64,000 nt of DNA from the NCBI RefSeq assembly GCF_000024545.1, contig NC_013947.1:1674001-1738000 (forward strand). The letters run 5' to 3'. Both the position numbers and the translations under genes were made by a program. Below are positions 26,586 through 33,939 of the stretch, one piece after another. The notes under the pieces were generated by a model that was given only the letters and a program-made list of their open reading frames with translations, did not search any database and was not told the origin of the DNA. Source of the stretch: Stackebrandtia nassauensis DSM 44728. Lineage in GTDB: Bacteria; Actinomycetota; Actinomycetes; Mycobacteriales; Micromonosporaceae. How positions within the stretch are numbered: position 1 is the stretch's first letter; each line of letters starts with the position of its first letter.

Positions 26586-27191
26586 ATGCCTGCCCCCCGT
26601 ACCGTCCGCGTCGGTATCTCGGTACTCGCCGGGACCGCCGCCGCGGTCATGCTCAGCGTGCTGGGCGCCTCCCCGGCCTCGGCGCACGGATACACCACCT
26701 CACCCACCAGCCGGGCGGCGTTCTGCGCCGACGGCACCGTCACCGACTGCGGCCAGATCCAGTGGGAGCCGCAAAGCGTCGAAGGACCCAAGGGCTTCCC
26801 GGCCGCGGGTCCGCAGGACGGTTCCATCTGCGCCGGCGGAAACGGCCAGTTCGCCGAACTGGACGACCCCCGGGGCGGCCAGTGGCCCGCCACCGACGTG
26901 CAGCCCGGAGGTTCGATGAACTTCCAGTGGAAACTGACCGCAGCACACTCCACGACGGACTTCCAGTACTTCATCACGAAGGACGGCTGGGACTCCTCGA
27001 AGCCGCTGACCCGGGCCGACCTGGACGCGACGCCGTTCCTGACCGTCCCGTTCAGCGGACAGCCACCGTCCGATGTGTCCCACTCGGGGACGCTGCCGAA
27101 CAAGTCCGGCAAGCATCTCATCCTCGGCGTGTGGACCATCGCCGACACCGCCAACGCCTTCTACCAATGCTCGGACGTCAACTTCGGTTAA
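26586..27191 (+). CDS. secreted AA10 lytic polysaccharide monooxygenase
   Basis: 201 aa from ATG 26586, preceded by GAAAGGA at good distance; an ATG at 26571 is in frame but lies in that ribosome site. A Sec signal peptide ends ASPASA, so the mature protein begins with H34. H34 and H121 (LTAAHST) form the copper histidine brace and the Tyr/Phe-rich C-terminal part (FQYFITKDGW, ANAFYQC) matches chitin-active AA10 enzymes. It cleaves crystalline chitin or cellulose oxidatively outside the cell. There is no extra carbohydrate-binding module. A 17-bp hairpin terminator follows, so it is monocistronic. Confidence 0.93.
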   Translation: MPAPRTVRVGISVLAGTAAAVMLSVLGASPASAHGYTTSPTSRAAFCADGTVTDCGQIQWEPQSVEGPKGFPAAGPQDGSICAGGNGQFAELDDPRGGQWPATDVQPGGSMNFQWKLTAAHSTTDFQYFITKDGWDSSKPLTRADLDATPFLTVPFSGQPPSDVSHSGTLPNKSGKHLILGVWTIADTANAFYQCSDVNFG

Positions 27192-27209
27192 CCCACCGGC
27201 CCCGGCACC

Positions 27210-27248
27210 CCGACGGGCGGTGAACCCTCGCGGTTCACCGCCCGTCGG
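27210..27248 (+). terminator. strong hairpin terminator after the LPMO gene
   Basis: CGACGGGCGGTGAAC (27211-27225) and GTTCACCGCCCGTCG (27233-27247) pair perfectly; flanking C-G pairs on both sides extend the stem to 17 bp with a 5-base loop. It begins 19 bp after the stop. The remaining gap to 27447 holds no gene. Confidence 0.8.
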
Positions 27249-27447
27249 TCGTACCGAGGGGGAGCACGCCGCCGACTGGGTGAAGAGGAGAGAGGAACGC
27301 GACGGCGTGCTCGATCGGGGCAGGAGATCCACGGCCCGTCCTCTCGTCACGGCCGTGCCGACGAAGGTATAGCGGACGCGCAAATCGAGACTGTTCGGAA
27401 ACGTCCGGAGGAGTGTGGCGGGTGGGGCGGGCGACTAGGATATTCGC

Positions 27448-27921
27448 GTGAGCGAATACCACATTGACCCTCCAGTGACCGGCGGTGGCGGCGGCCAGCC
27501 CTCCCCGCAGCCCCAGATGCCCGGTTACGGCTACGGCGGATACCAGCCGCAGCCCATGCCGCCACAGGGCGAGCAAGTCGTACTGACCATCGGCGACATC
27601 GCGGTGACCCCGAATTCGATCATCGTCCCGCAGGGACAGTTCCCGCTGCGGGGGACGACGTGGACGGTCCAGGATTCGACACAGACCACCCAGGGCATAC
27701 CCACCTGGGCGATCATCATGACGATCATCGGGGTGTGGTTCTGCCTCATCGGGCTGCTGTTCCTGCTGGCCAAGGAGACCAGGCACACCGGCTTCGTGTC
27801 GGTCTCGGTCTCGGGCCCGGGTCTGTACCACACCGTGCAGCTGCCACCCGGACCCATGCGAGTCGCCCAGGTGACCGCCCAGGTCAACCAGGCCCGCAGC
27901 ATGGCCGCCGTCGCGCAGTAG
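27448..27921 (+). CDS. small membrane protein with Pro/Gly-rich N-terminus
   Basis: 157 aa from GTG 27448. Residues 1-42 are Gly/Pro/Gln/Tyr-rich (QPQMPGYGYGGYQPQPMPPQ), a short beta-like section follows, then one hydrophobic helix (WAIIMTIIGVWFCLIGLLFLLA, ~90-111) and a C-terminal domain of ~45 residues. It converges with the SpoIIM gene, 6 bp apart. Family and function unknown. Confidence 0.7.
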   Translation: MSEYHIDPPVTGGGGGQPSPQPQMPGYGYGGYQPQPMPPQGEQVVLTIGDIAVTPNSIIVPQGQFPLRGTTWTVQDSTQTTQGIPTWAIIMTIIGVWFCLIGLLFLLAKETRHTGFVSVSVSGPGLYHTVQLPPGPMRVAQVTAQVNQARSMAAVAQ

Positions 27922-27927
27922 CGTCCG

Positions 27928-28941
27928 CTAGCGCGTCAACGGCACCGGACCCTGCGCGTGGGCGTACGCCTCGCGCAGGTCCGCTTCCAGATCCCCGGTA
28001 TAACCCTCGGCCGTCGCCCGGCGGCCCACGAACACCACATAGGCCACGAAACTCCCGAACGCCAGCACCCCGATCGGGATCGCGGCGAAGGCGGGCAGGT
28101 TCGGCGTCACGAATCCCTCGATCAACCCCGCGACCGCCAGCACCGCCACCAGGCCCAGCGCCACCACGATCCCCGAGCGCCCCGCCTCGGCCAGCGACTG
28201 CCCCCGGGTCTTGCCCGCGCCGGGATTGATCCACGACCAACCGATCCGCAGGCCCACCGCGCAGGCCAACAGGAACGCCGACATCTCCAGCAACCCGTGC
28301 GGCATGATCAGACCGAAGAACAGGTCCCCCCGGTCGTTGCCGACCATGATCCCGCCGGTCAGCCCCACGTTGAGAGCGTTCTGCCAGAACACCCACAGCG
28401 GCGGGATGATCAGCGCACCGCCCACCAGCGCCATCCCGGCCAGCCGGGCGTTGTTCGTCCACACCTTCAGCGCGAAGTTCTGGTTCTGGTACTCCGAGTA
28501 GTAGTTCTCGAAACTGTTGTTCACCAGATCGTCGATGACCGGCTGCGGGTACACCTGCGTCTGCACCTCGGGATGGGAGGCCACATAGGTGATGATCCCG
28601 CCCATGATCGCCAGGAACAGCACCCCCGCCACCGCCCACCAGTGCCGGGCCCGATAACAGGCGGCCGGGAACAGGTGCGTGAAGAACCGCAGGAACATCC
28701 GCCACCCCATCGCCCGGCTGCCGGTGATGGCGCTGCGCGCCATGAGAACCAGCCGCGACAGCCGCGCCACCAACAGCGCGTCCGGGATCCGGCTGCGCAC
28801 CATGGACAGCTGCGTCGACGCACGCTGATACAACATCAGCATCTCGTCGACGTGCTCGGGCCGCAGCCGCCCGGTCCGCGACAGCTGCTCCAGCCGCCGC
28901 CACTCTCCGTCGTGCTCGGCGATGTACGCGTCCAGATCCAC
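27928..28941 (-). CDS. SpoIIM (DUF95) family membrane protein
   Basis: 337 aa. A soluble N-terminal helical part (DEMLMLYQRASTQLSMVRSR) precedes six or so membrane helices. NNSFENYYSEYQNQNFALKVWTNN and the later MPHGLLEMSAFLLACAVGLR are the conserved SpoIIM stretches. SpoIIM in Bacillus supports septal peptidoglycan hydrolysis during engulfment; actinobacterial homologues are found outside sporulation and have no proven role. It is divergent from the RDD gene (87 bp), a pairing seen often in actinobacteria. Confidence 0.9.
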   Translation of the reverse strand: MDLDAYIAEHDGEWRRLEQLSRTGRLRPEHVDEMLMLYQRASTQLSMVRSRIPDALLVARLSRLVLMARSAITGSRAMGWRMFLRFFTHLFPAACYRARHWWAVAGVLFLAIMGGIITYVASHPEVQTQVYPQPVIDDLVNNSFENYYSEYQNQNFALKVWTNNARLAGMALVGGALIIPPLWVFWQNALNVGLTGGIMVGNDRGDLFFGLIMPHGLLEMSAFLLACAVGLRIGWSWINPGAGKTRGQSLAEAGRSGIVVALGLVAVLAVAGLIEGFVTPNLPAFAAIPIGVLAFGSFVAYVVFVGRRATAEGYTGDLEADLREAYAHAQGPVPLTR

Positions 28942-29028
28942 CCGCCGAGCTTATGGCAACCTCGCCAATCCCGCACGTCGCGCATCGGCCGAACCCCCCG
29001 ACGTGAACGGGTACGGCACACTGGGGGC

Positions 29029-30000
29029 ATGAGTGACATCTCCGCCGATCCCGGCCTCTCCGGACGGCTGGTCTCGGGCGAGGCGGTCGAACTCGACGTC
29101 CGAGTAGCCCGACTCGGCTCCCGAGTACTCGCGTTCGGCATCGACTTCACCATCAGCGTCATCGCCGCGGCCATCTTCTACGTGGTGTCCATGCTGCTGC
29201 TCTACACCCTCGCCGCCTCCACCTCCCTGGTCGACGAGGCCCTGCTGGTCGCCATCATCACCATCGACATGGTGCTGGCCTTCGTCGGCGTCCCCGCCAC
29301 CATCGAAACGCTCTCCAAAGGACGATCCCTGGGCAAACTCGCGGTCGGCCTCCGAGTGGTCCGCGACGACGGCGGCCCCATCCGCTTCCGCCACGCCCTC
29401 ATCCGCGCCCTCTCCGCCTTCGCGGTCGAGTTCCCCGGCCTCCTCCTCCCCGGCATCTCCTGGTTCGCGGCCCTGGGCGTCATGCTCATCCACCCGTCCG
29501 GCAAACGCTTCGGCGACCTCTCGGCGGGCACCATCGTCATCCACGAACGCACCCCCCACGCCCGCATCTGGGTCCCCATCATGCCCCCGGGCCTCGCCGG
29601 CTGGGCCGCCGTCACCGACCTGACCGCCCTGGACGACAACCTCGCCCTCTCCATCCGCCACTTCCTGGCCCGCAACCACGAAATAGCCGAACCGGCCCGC
29701 ACCAAACTCGGCCTCGCCCTAGCGGCCGAACTCAACTCCTTCGTGGTCCCCCCACCCCCACCGGGAACCCCGGGCTGGGCCTTCCTGGCCGCGGTCCTCT
29801 CCGAACGCTACCGCCGAGCCTCCTCCCGCCTAGCGGCCAGCCGCGCGGTCACCGCCCAAGTCTGGGACACCCTCTACGGCCCCCACCAAGGCCAAGCAAT
29901 GTGGACACACGCCCCACCCCCGGTCTGGACCGCCCCACCCACCACACTTCCGCAGGTCCCAGCCGCGCCAGCCCACCCCGCCACCCCCGGAGCCTGGTAA
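29029..30000 (+). CDS. RDD family membrane protein with extended C-terminus
   Basis: 323 aa. The RDD domain (residues ~22-155) has RLGSRVLAFGIDFTISVIAAAIF with the conserved Arg-Asp pattern, GRSLGKLAVGLRVV and GKRFGDLSAGTIVI. About 150 residues follow: a helical cytoplasmic segment (LSIRHFLARNHEIAEPARTK) and a Pro/Ala/Thr-rich tail. GGGGGC precedes ATG 29029. RDD proteins are implicated in transport; no substrate is known. Its neighbour SpoIIM may be a functional partner. Confidence 0.88.
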   Translation: MSDISADPGLSGRLVSGEAVELDVRVARLGSRVLAFGIDFTISVIAAAIFYVVSMLLLYTLAASTSLVDEALLVAIITIDMVLAFVGVPATIETLSKGRSLGKLAVGLRVVRDDGGPIRFRHALIRALSAFAVEFPGLLLPGISWFAALGVMLIHPSGKRFGDLSAGTIVIHERTPHARIWVPIMPPGLAGWAAVTDLTALDDNLALSIRHFLARNHEIAEPARTKLGLALAAELNSFVVPPPPPGTPGWAFLAAVLSERYRRASSRLAASRAVTAQVWDTLYGPHQGQAMWTHAPPPVWTAPPTTLPQVPAAPAHPATPGAW

Positions 30001-30141
30001 GTAGCACGAACGTAAACCCAACACAACCACTCTGTCGCAGATACGACAATTTCCGGAACTCTCGCCCCATACACCCCATATGCCGGTTTTCCGCAGTGTC
30101 GTGAACCACTGAACACGGCTACCGTGGCTCTCATCCCCCCG

Positions 30142-30225
30142 GCCCAGGTGGTGGAAAGGGAGACACGACTGCCTTAAAAGCAGTTGCCGGATTACGGCGT
30201 GCGAGTTCGAGTCTCGTCCTGGGCA
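30142..30225 (+). tRNA. tRNA-Leu (anticodon UAA)
   Basis: The acceptor arms GCCCAGG (30142-30148) and CCTGGGC (30218-30224) pair fully, with discriminator A at 30225 and an encoded CCA at 30226-30228. The anticodon arm ACTGC-CTTAAAA-GCAGT gives anticodon TAA. A long variable arm (TGCCGGATTACGGCGTGC) makes it a class II tRNA, and the T arm is GCGAG-TTCGAGT-CTCGT. An AT-richer accessory region begins directly after its 3' end. Confidence 0.93.
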
Positions 30226-30228
30226 CCA

Positions 30229-30652
30229 AGCAAACGCTTACGCCTGCGGCCTCGATGCCGTGTGAGGGCGGGCGCCAGCTACACCTTCAGTGGCTGGCTG
30301 ATGTGGGGCTGGGGACGTCGCCCGCGACGTGACGTCGTAGATGTGGTTGTCTCTAATTTCCAGACAGGTTGCCTGAATCAGCTTCTGGGTGCGCGGCCCG
30401 GGCACCTCGGCCAGGTCGATTGTTGTTGTGGACCGTACGTCAAGAAGTTCCTGATCGGGAATCAGGACGTGCTGTTCTTTCTCGCAGGCTTGCGCGAAGC
30501 GTTGCTTCAGTGTGCTCGAAGGGCCATCACAACAGGCCACCTTGTGCGTCTGCGGCAGTTAGTCGAGGTGATCTGGGAGTTCGGCCCGAGTTGATTTGAG
30601 TTTCAAATGGCGAAAAACCTTGCTGTCGGAATCGTCACGCGACCTCTAGAAT
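30229..30652. other. gene-poor stretch between tRNA-Leu and the Eco29kI-type nuclease
   Basis: No convincing gene. A 100-codon minus-strand frame (30238-30540) and a 136-codon plus-strand frame (30184-30594) exist, but neither has a recognisable motif or a ribosome site. I looked for an integrase and for a repeat of the tRNA 3' end and found neither. The end nearest 30600 becomes AT-rich and probably holds the nuclease promoter. Confidence 0.5.
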
Positions 30653-31507
30653 ATGTTCGTGTCATTTCGAAAGAATCCGGGTATCCCCAACCCAGAGCGA
30701 TTCAACCCGCTCGACCCAACACAGATTGGGAAGCTCTTGCGCGAAAAGTTGGAAGAGCAGAGCCCACACCCCTTCCCACCCGGACGTTTCCTTGGCGCGG
30801 GTTTGTACGCGATCTACTGGGTCGGTGACTTTCCGCTGTACGCGCCATTGCGTGATTCCAACGTTCCAGTCTATGTGGGGAAGGCCGAAGCTGGCAGTAG
30901 TAGCTATGGTTATGAACCAGACTACGGAACCGACAAGCTTTGGGAACGCATAGACAAACACGCGAGAAGCGTCAGCGAAGTTGAGATGTCGAGCGACGCA
31001 ACGATATCGCGAGCGGATTTTCGGGTCCGGTTCCTTTCGCTCGAAGACGCTTGGATCGTCTTGGGAGAACGAGCGCTCTTTCGGGAGTATCGTCCTGTGC
31101 TATGGAATGCGATCATGAACGGATTCGGTTCCAATCCCCCAGGCGGAGCAAGGAAGAACGCGCGTTCCGTTTGGGACACAATCCACCCTGGTAGAGCAAG
31201 GGCAGGCGAATGGCCCAATCGAAGCTTCACCAAGGACGAGATGTTGAGTTTCGTTGAGCGGGGGATCGAGATCAGTCTGATGCATGAAAGCGCGCGACGT
31301 GAGGCGGCATTGTCCGTGCTGCGCGAGAATCGTCCACCAGTCATATGGGCTCCAGCTAAGAAAAGCGATCCCGACAAGAGAAACCGCATATTCGATGAGG
31401 GGCGTTTCTTCTCCGAGGTCGAACGGATGGGTCTCACGATTGACCCCTCGGACTATAGAGTCGAGCAGCCAAATTCATTCGACCAGACGCTCGAATTCGA
31501 CGTCTGA
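30653..31507 (+). CDS. Eco29kI-family GIY-YIG restriction endonuclease
   Basis: 284 aa. The GIY-YIG core appears as GLYAIYW (~50) and VPVYVGKA (~73), followed by the metal-site Glu in LGERALFREYRPVLWN and the Eco29kI-family stretch NGFGSNPPGGARKNARSVWDTIHPGR. Eco29kI itself cuts CCGCGG as a dimer; the same site is inferred here because a C5 methyltransferase of matching kind is two genes away. It converges with the vsr gene (13 bp gap), so nuclease and methyltransferase lie on opposite strands. Base use is AT-richer than the chromosome backbone, pointing to transfer. Confidence 0.88.
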   Translation: MFVSFRKNPGIPNPERFNPLDPTQIGKLLREKLEEQSPHPFPPGRFLGAGLYAIYWVGDFPLYAPLRDSNVPVYVGKAEAGSSSYGYEPDYGTDKLWERIDKHARSVSEVEMSSDATISRADFRVRFLSLEDAWIVLGERALFREYRPVLWNAIMNGFGSNPPGGARKNARSVWDTIHPGRARAGEWPNRSFTKDEMLSFVERGIEISLMHESARREAALSVLRENRPPVIWAPAKKSDPDKRNRIFDEGRFFSEVERMGLTIDPSDYRVEQPNSFDQTLEFDV

Positions 31508-31520
31508 TATCCGCTGGGCC

Positions 31521-32291
31521 TCAGGACGCACATCGCGCACGTACGGCCTCGGAAACCGCGATAGCCGCTTGATCGAGATCGTCGTGTTCCCAAAAACGGA
31601 GGACAGTCCACCCCGCCTCAGCAAGACGACGGTTGGTGTCGGCGTCACGAGCACGATTCGCGGCGATCTTCGTGGACCAGAATTCGGCATTCCGTTGGGC
31701 CGGACGATGGTGGTCGGGGCAACCATGCCAGTAGCAACCGTCCACGAACACCGCTACGCGTGCCTTGGGAAAGACGATGTCGCTGGTGCGCCTAAGATTG
31801 GGGATCGGTCGAATTGAGACGCGGTATCTCAAGCCCATTCGATGCAACTTGGACCGTAGTCGTAGTTCGGGAGCGGTGTCGCGGGACTTGTTGGCACGCA
31901 TGATCACTCGGGTCGCCACAGTGCTTGCCCACGAGAAATCTGGAAGTGGTCGTTCTCCGGCTAGCCCAGCGGAGTGGGCGAGACCCCATGCCAAGTTCAG
32001 ATTTTGGGCGCGCGTCACGCCGTCGACTTCACCGATGTATCGCTCTCGCGTTCTACCTCCTTCCGACCAGCGGAGGTAAGCGCGGATTCGTCTGGTCCGT
32101 CGGTAAAGGCGCAACGCCACCGAGGCGCGAGCACACCCCCCATCGGAGGTCTCGACCGTTCGATGGGATCGGCCACCTGCCGCCCGGTCTTGTTCGGCCG
32201 CGCGGGACTTCGCCGTCGTCCCGACCCTAGGCTTCCACGCTCGGTTCGGAGGAATCCGCTCCTTCCACCTAGTTTCTCGCTGTTCGGCCAT
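31521..32291 (-). CDS. vsr: Vsr mismatch endonuclease with long N-terminal extension
   Basis: 256 aa from ATG 32291, which overlaps the methyltransferase stop by 23 bp; upstream in-frame starts up to 32330 also exist. The C-terminal ~140 residues are classical Vsr: MRANKSRDTAPELRLRSKLH, then RTSDIVFPKARVAVFVDGCYWHGCP with the catalytic Asp and His, and RFWEHD. It nicks T:G mismatches created when 5-methylcytosine deaminates, protecting sites of the partner methyltransferase. Residues ~1-115 are extra compared with normal Vsr and include VALRLYRRTRRIRAYLRWSEGGRTRERYIG, a beta-hairpin-like basic region that may bind DNA. Confidence 0.9.
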   Translation of the reverse strand: MAEQRETRWKERIPPNRAWKPRVGTTAKSRAAEQDRAAGGRSHRTVETSDGGCARASVALRLYRRTRRIRAYLRWSEGGRTRERYIGEVDGVTRAQNLNLAWGLAHSAGLAGERPLPDFSWASTVATRVIMRANKSRDTAPELRLRSKLHRMGLRYRVSIRPIPNLRRTSDIVFPKARVAVFVDGCYWHGCPDHHRPAQRNAEFWSTKIAANRARDADTNRRLAEAGWTVLRFWEHDDLDQAAIAVSEAVRARCAS

Positions 32292-33582
32292 TTGAACTCC
32301 ACTCACGCGCATCCGCGGCATCCAAGGCACGGGCGACGGCTTTGGCGAAGACGTGACCGAGCCGGACCGGTACTGCGTTGCCGAGCTGGCGCATCTTCTC
32401 CCCTCGAGGTCCCGCGAGCGTCCAATCGTCGGGGAATGTCATGACTCGGGCGGTCTCGCGCACCGTCATGTACCTATATCCCTTGCCGTCGTATTCGGGG
32501 TCATCCAGTTCCATGACGGACTCACCTCCCGGTACCCCGTGTACTCCAGCCTTTACTGTCTTGGCGGGACGATCGAGCAGGTTGGGAGTGTGTCCGGTGT
32601 ACTTTCGTGCGTCAGGCCACCCTATGTGTTCGGTGAAGCCGCCATGGTGGTACTCGGTCCTGTCCAGCGACTTCGCCGGGATCGACGGCAACGGCTTGCC
32701 AGTGTTGTCGTCGATGCCCTGAATAGCGTCGCGCAACGTTCGCCACGGCTTCAGGCCGTCCTCGACGAGTGGAGCGTCGGGCAATTCACGCATCACGCGA
32801 CGCCGTACACGGGACGGTACCTTGTGTCGATCCCAATAGGAGCCATCTCGCATCGACGCCCACAGCGCTTCCCCCGAGTACCGAGGCCTCGGGCGAAAAC
32901 TATCCCAATCGACCCGAAGGTCGGAGCGAAAGGCGACGATGATGACACGTTGTCGGATCTGCGGGACGCCAAAGTCAGCGGCGTTGACCGGGGTCAAATA
33001 GACGTCGTAGCGTTCATCCGCCACCGAGCGAGAACCCGCGACCGCCCGTTTGAGAATCGCGTCATGCTGGTCCCACGACGCGTCCTCCGCGCGTTCCAGG
33101 AACGGCAACTCGAGTTCGCGAAGGATGTAGTCGAAGTAGGGTTTGAACGAAGGCCGCAGAAGTCCTCTCACGTTCTCACAGATGACGGCCTTGGGCCGCA
33201 TCTCACGGATCGCGCGGAACATCTGTGGGAACATGTTCCGTTCGTCCTCCACCCCCTTATGCGCCCCGCCGAGACTGAACGGCTGACAAGGCGGCCCACC
33301 AGCCAAGACATCGACCCCCGCCTCCGCGAGATACTCGAACTTGACCTGACGCACATCCCCCTCAACTAGCGGCCACGGACCGCCAGGATCGGGAACACTC
33401 AGATCATCGCCACGATCGACCGCCCCGTTCGCGCGCAAGGTCTCACAAGCACGCTTGGCGAACTCATTGACCAGTAGGGGGCGAAAACCCGCAGCGTGCA
33501 CGGACATCGCCAACCCACCCGCCCCGGCGAACAGTTCGACACACGTCCGGGCCTTGGATCGGGGGGAGTCGATAGGTGACAT
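32269..33582 (-). CDS. DNA (cytosine-5) methyltransferase, probable partner of the Eco29kI-type nuclease
   Basis: 437 aa from ATG 33582. Motif I is FAGAGGLAMSV (~18), motif IV GGPPCQPFS with catalytic Cys (~103), motif VI ENVRGLL, motif VIII QIRQRVIIV and motif X GNAVPVRLG. A variable target-recognition region of ~120 residues lies between VIII and IX. It should protect host DNA from the nearby GIY-YIG nuclease, with CCGCGG as the predicted target. A copy of CCGCGG sits 13 bp before the start codon. An upstream extension to 33723 is open but has no supporting ribosome site. Confidence 0.92.
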   Translation of the reverse strand: MSPIDSPRSKARTCVELFAGAGGLAMSVHAAGFRPLLVNEFAKRACETLRANGAVDRGDDLSVPDPGGPWPLVEGDVRQVKFEYLAEAGVDVLAGGPPCQPFSLGGAHKGVEDERNMFPQMFRAIREMRPKAVICENVRGLLRPSFKPYFDYILRELELPFLERAEDASWDQHDAILKRAVAGSRSVADERYDVYLTPVNAADFGVPQIRQRVIIVAFRSDLRVDWDSFRPRPRYSGEALWASMRDGSYWDRHKVPSRVRRRVMRELPDAPLVEDGLKPWRTLRDAIQGIDDNTGKPLPSIPAKSLDRTEYHHGGFTEHIGWPDARKYTGHTPNLLDRPAKTVKAGVHGVPGGESVMELDDPEYDGKGYRYMTVRETARVMTFPDDWTLAGPRGEKMRQLGNAVPVRLGHVFAKAVARALDAADAREWSSNGRTARN

Positions 33583-33594
33583 GCGCGAATCGTA

Positions 33595-33600
33595 CCGCGG
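33595..33600. promoter_or_regulatory. CCGCGG site in the methyltransferase promoter
   Basis: The hexamer predicted to be cut and methylated by this system lies 13 bp upstream of the methyltransferase start, where methylation could alter transcription. Chance occurrence in GC-rich DNA is quite possible. Confidence 0.3.
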
Positions 33601-33939
33601 AGCTGTGACACTTCTGTGCGCTCTGCCGTGTGTCACCGTGGTATTGCCCGGCAAGGCGACGGCTTTCAAAGAGCATGCCACCATGGCGTGGAAGAACCCC
33701 CGAACACACAAGGATCCCCTCACCCAAGTCCGCTACAAGACGCGCCCACGTGGCTGCCTAGTCCGCACAAGAACGACAGAGGAAGGACACGTCATGTCGC
33801 GCGTGTCCCGACGCGACAGGAAGGCTCATCAAAGGGGGCCAACCCCCAAGTCGTGACGCACCGCGCCCGCAGCGGTCACCGCGACTCCCACATACAGCGT
33901 GTCCGATGGGCGCTGCCGCGATCTCTACCTACCAAAGGC
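33601..33939. other. gene-free stretch upstream of the methyltransferase gene
   Basis: About 340 bp between the methyltransferase start and the end of the HNH gene. Frames of 80-130 codons exist on both strands but show no motif, start context or sensible composition. The region probably holds only the methyltransferase promoter and possibly decayed sequence. Confidence 0.5.

Noticed and set aside
30238..30540. Possible small gene or integrase remnant on the minus strand after tRNA-Leu
   Set aside because: No recombinase motif (no R-H-R-Y or Ser-recombinase pattern), no ribosome site, unusual composition.
33601..33856. Small plus-strand gene upstream of the methyltransferase
   Set aside because: Start overlaps the methyltransferase coding region, sequence has no recognisable feature and no ribosome site.
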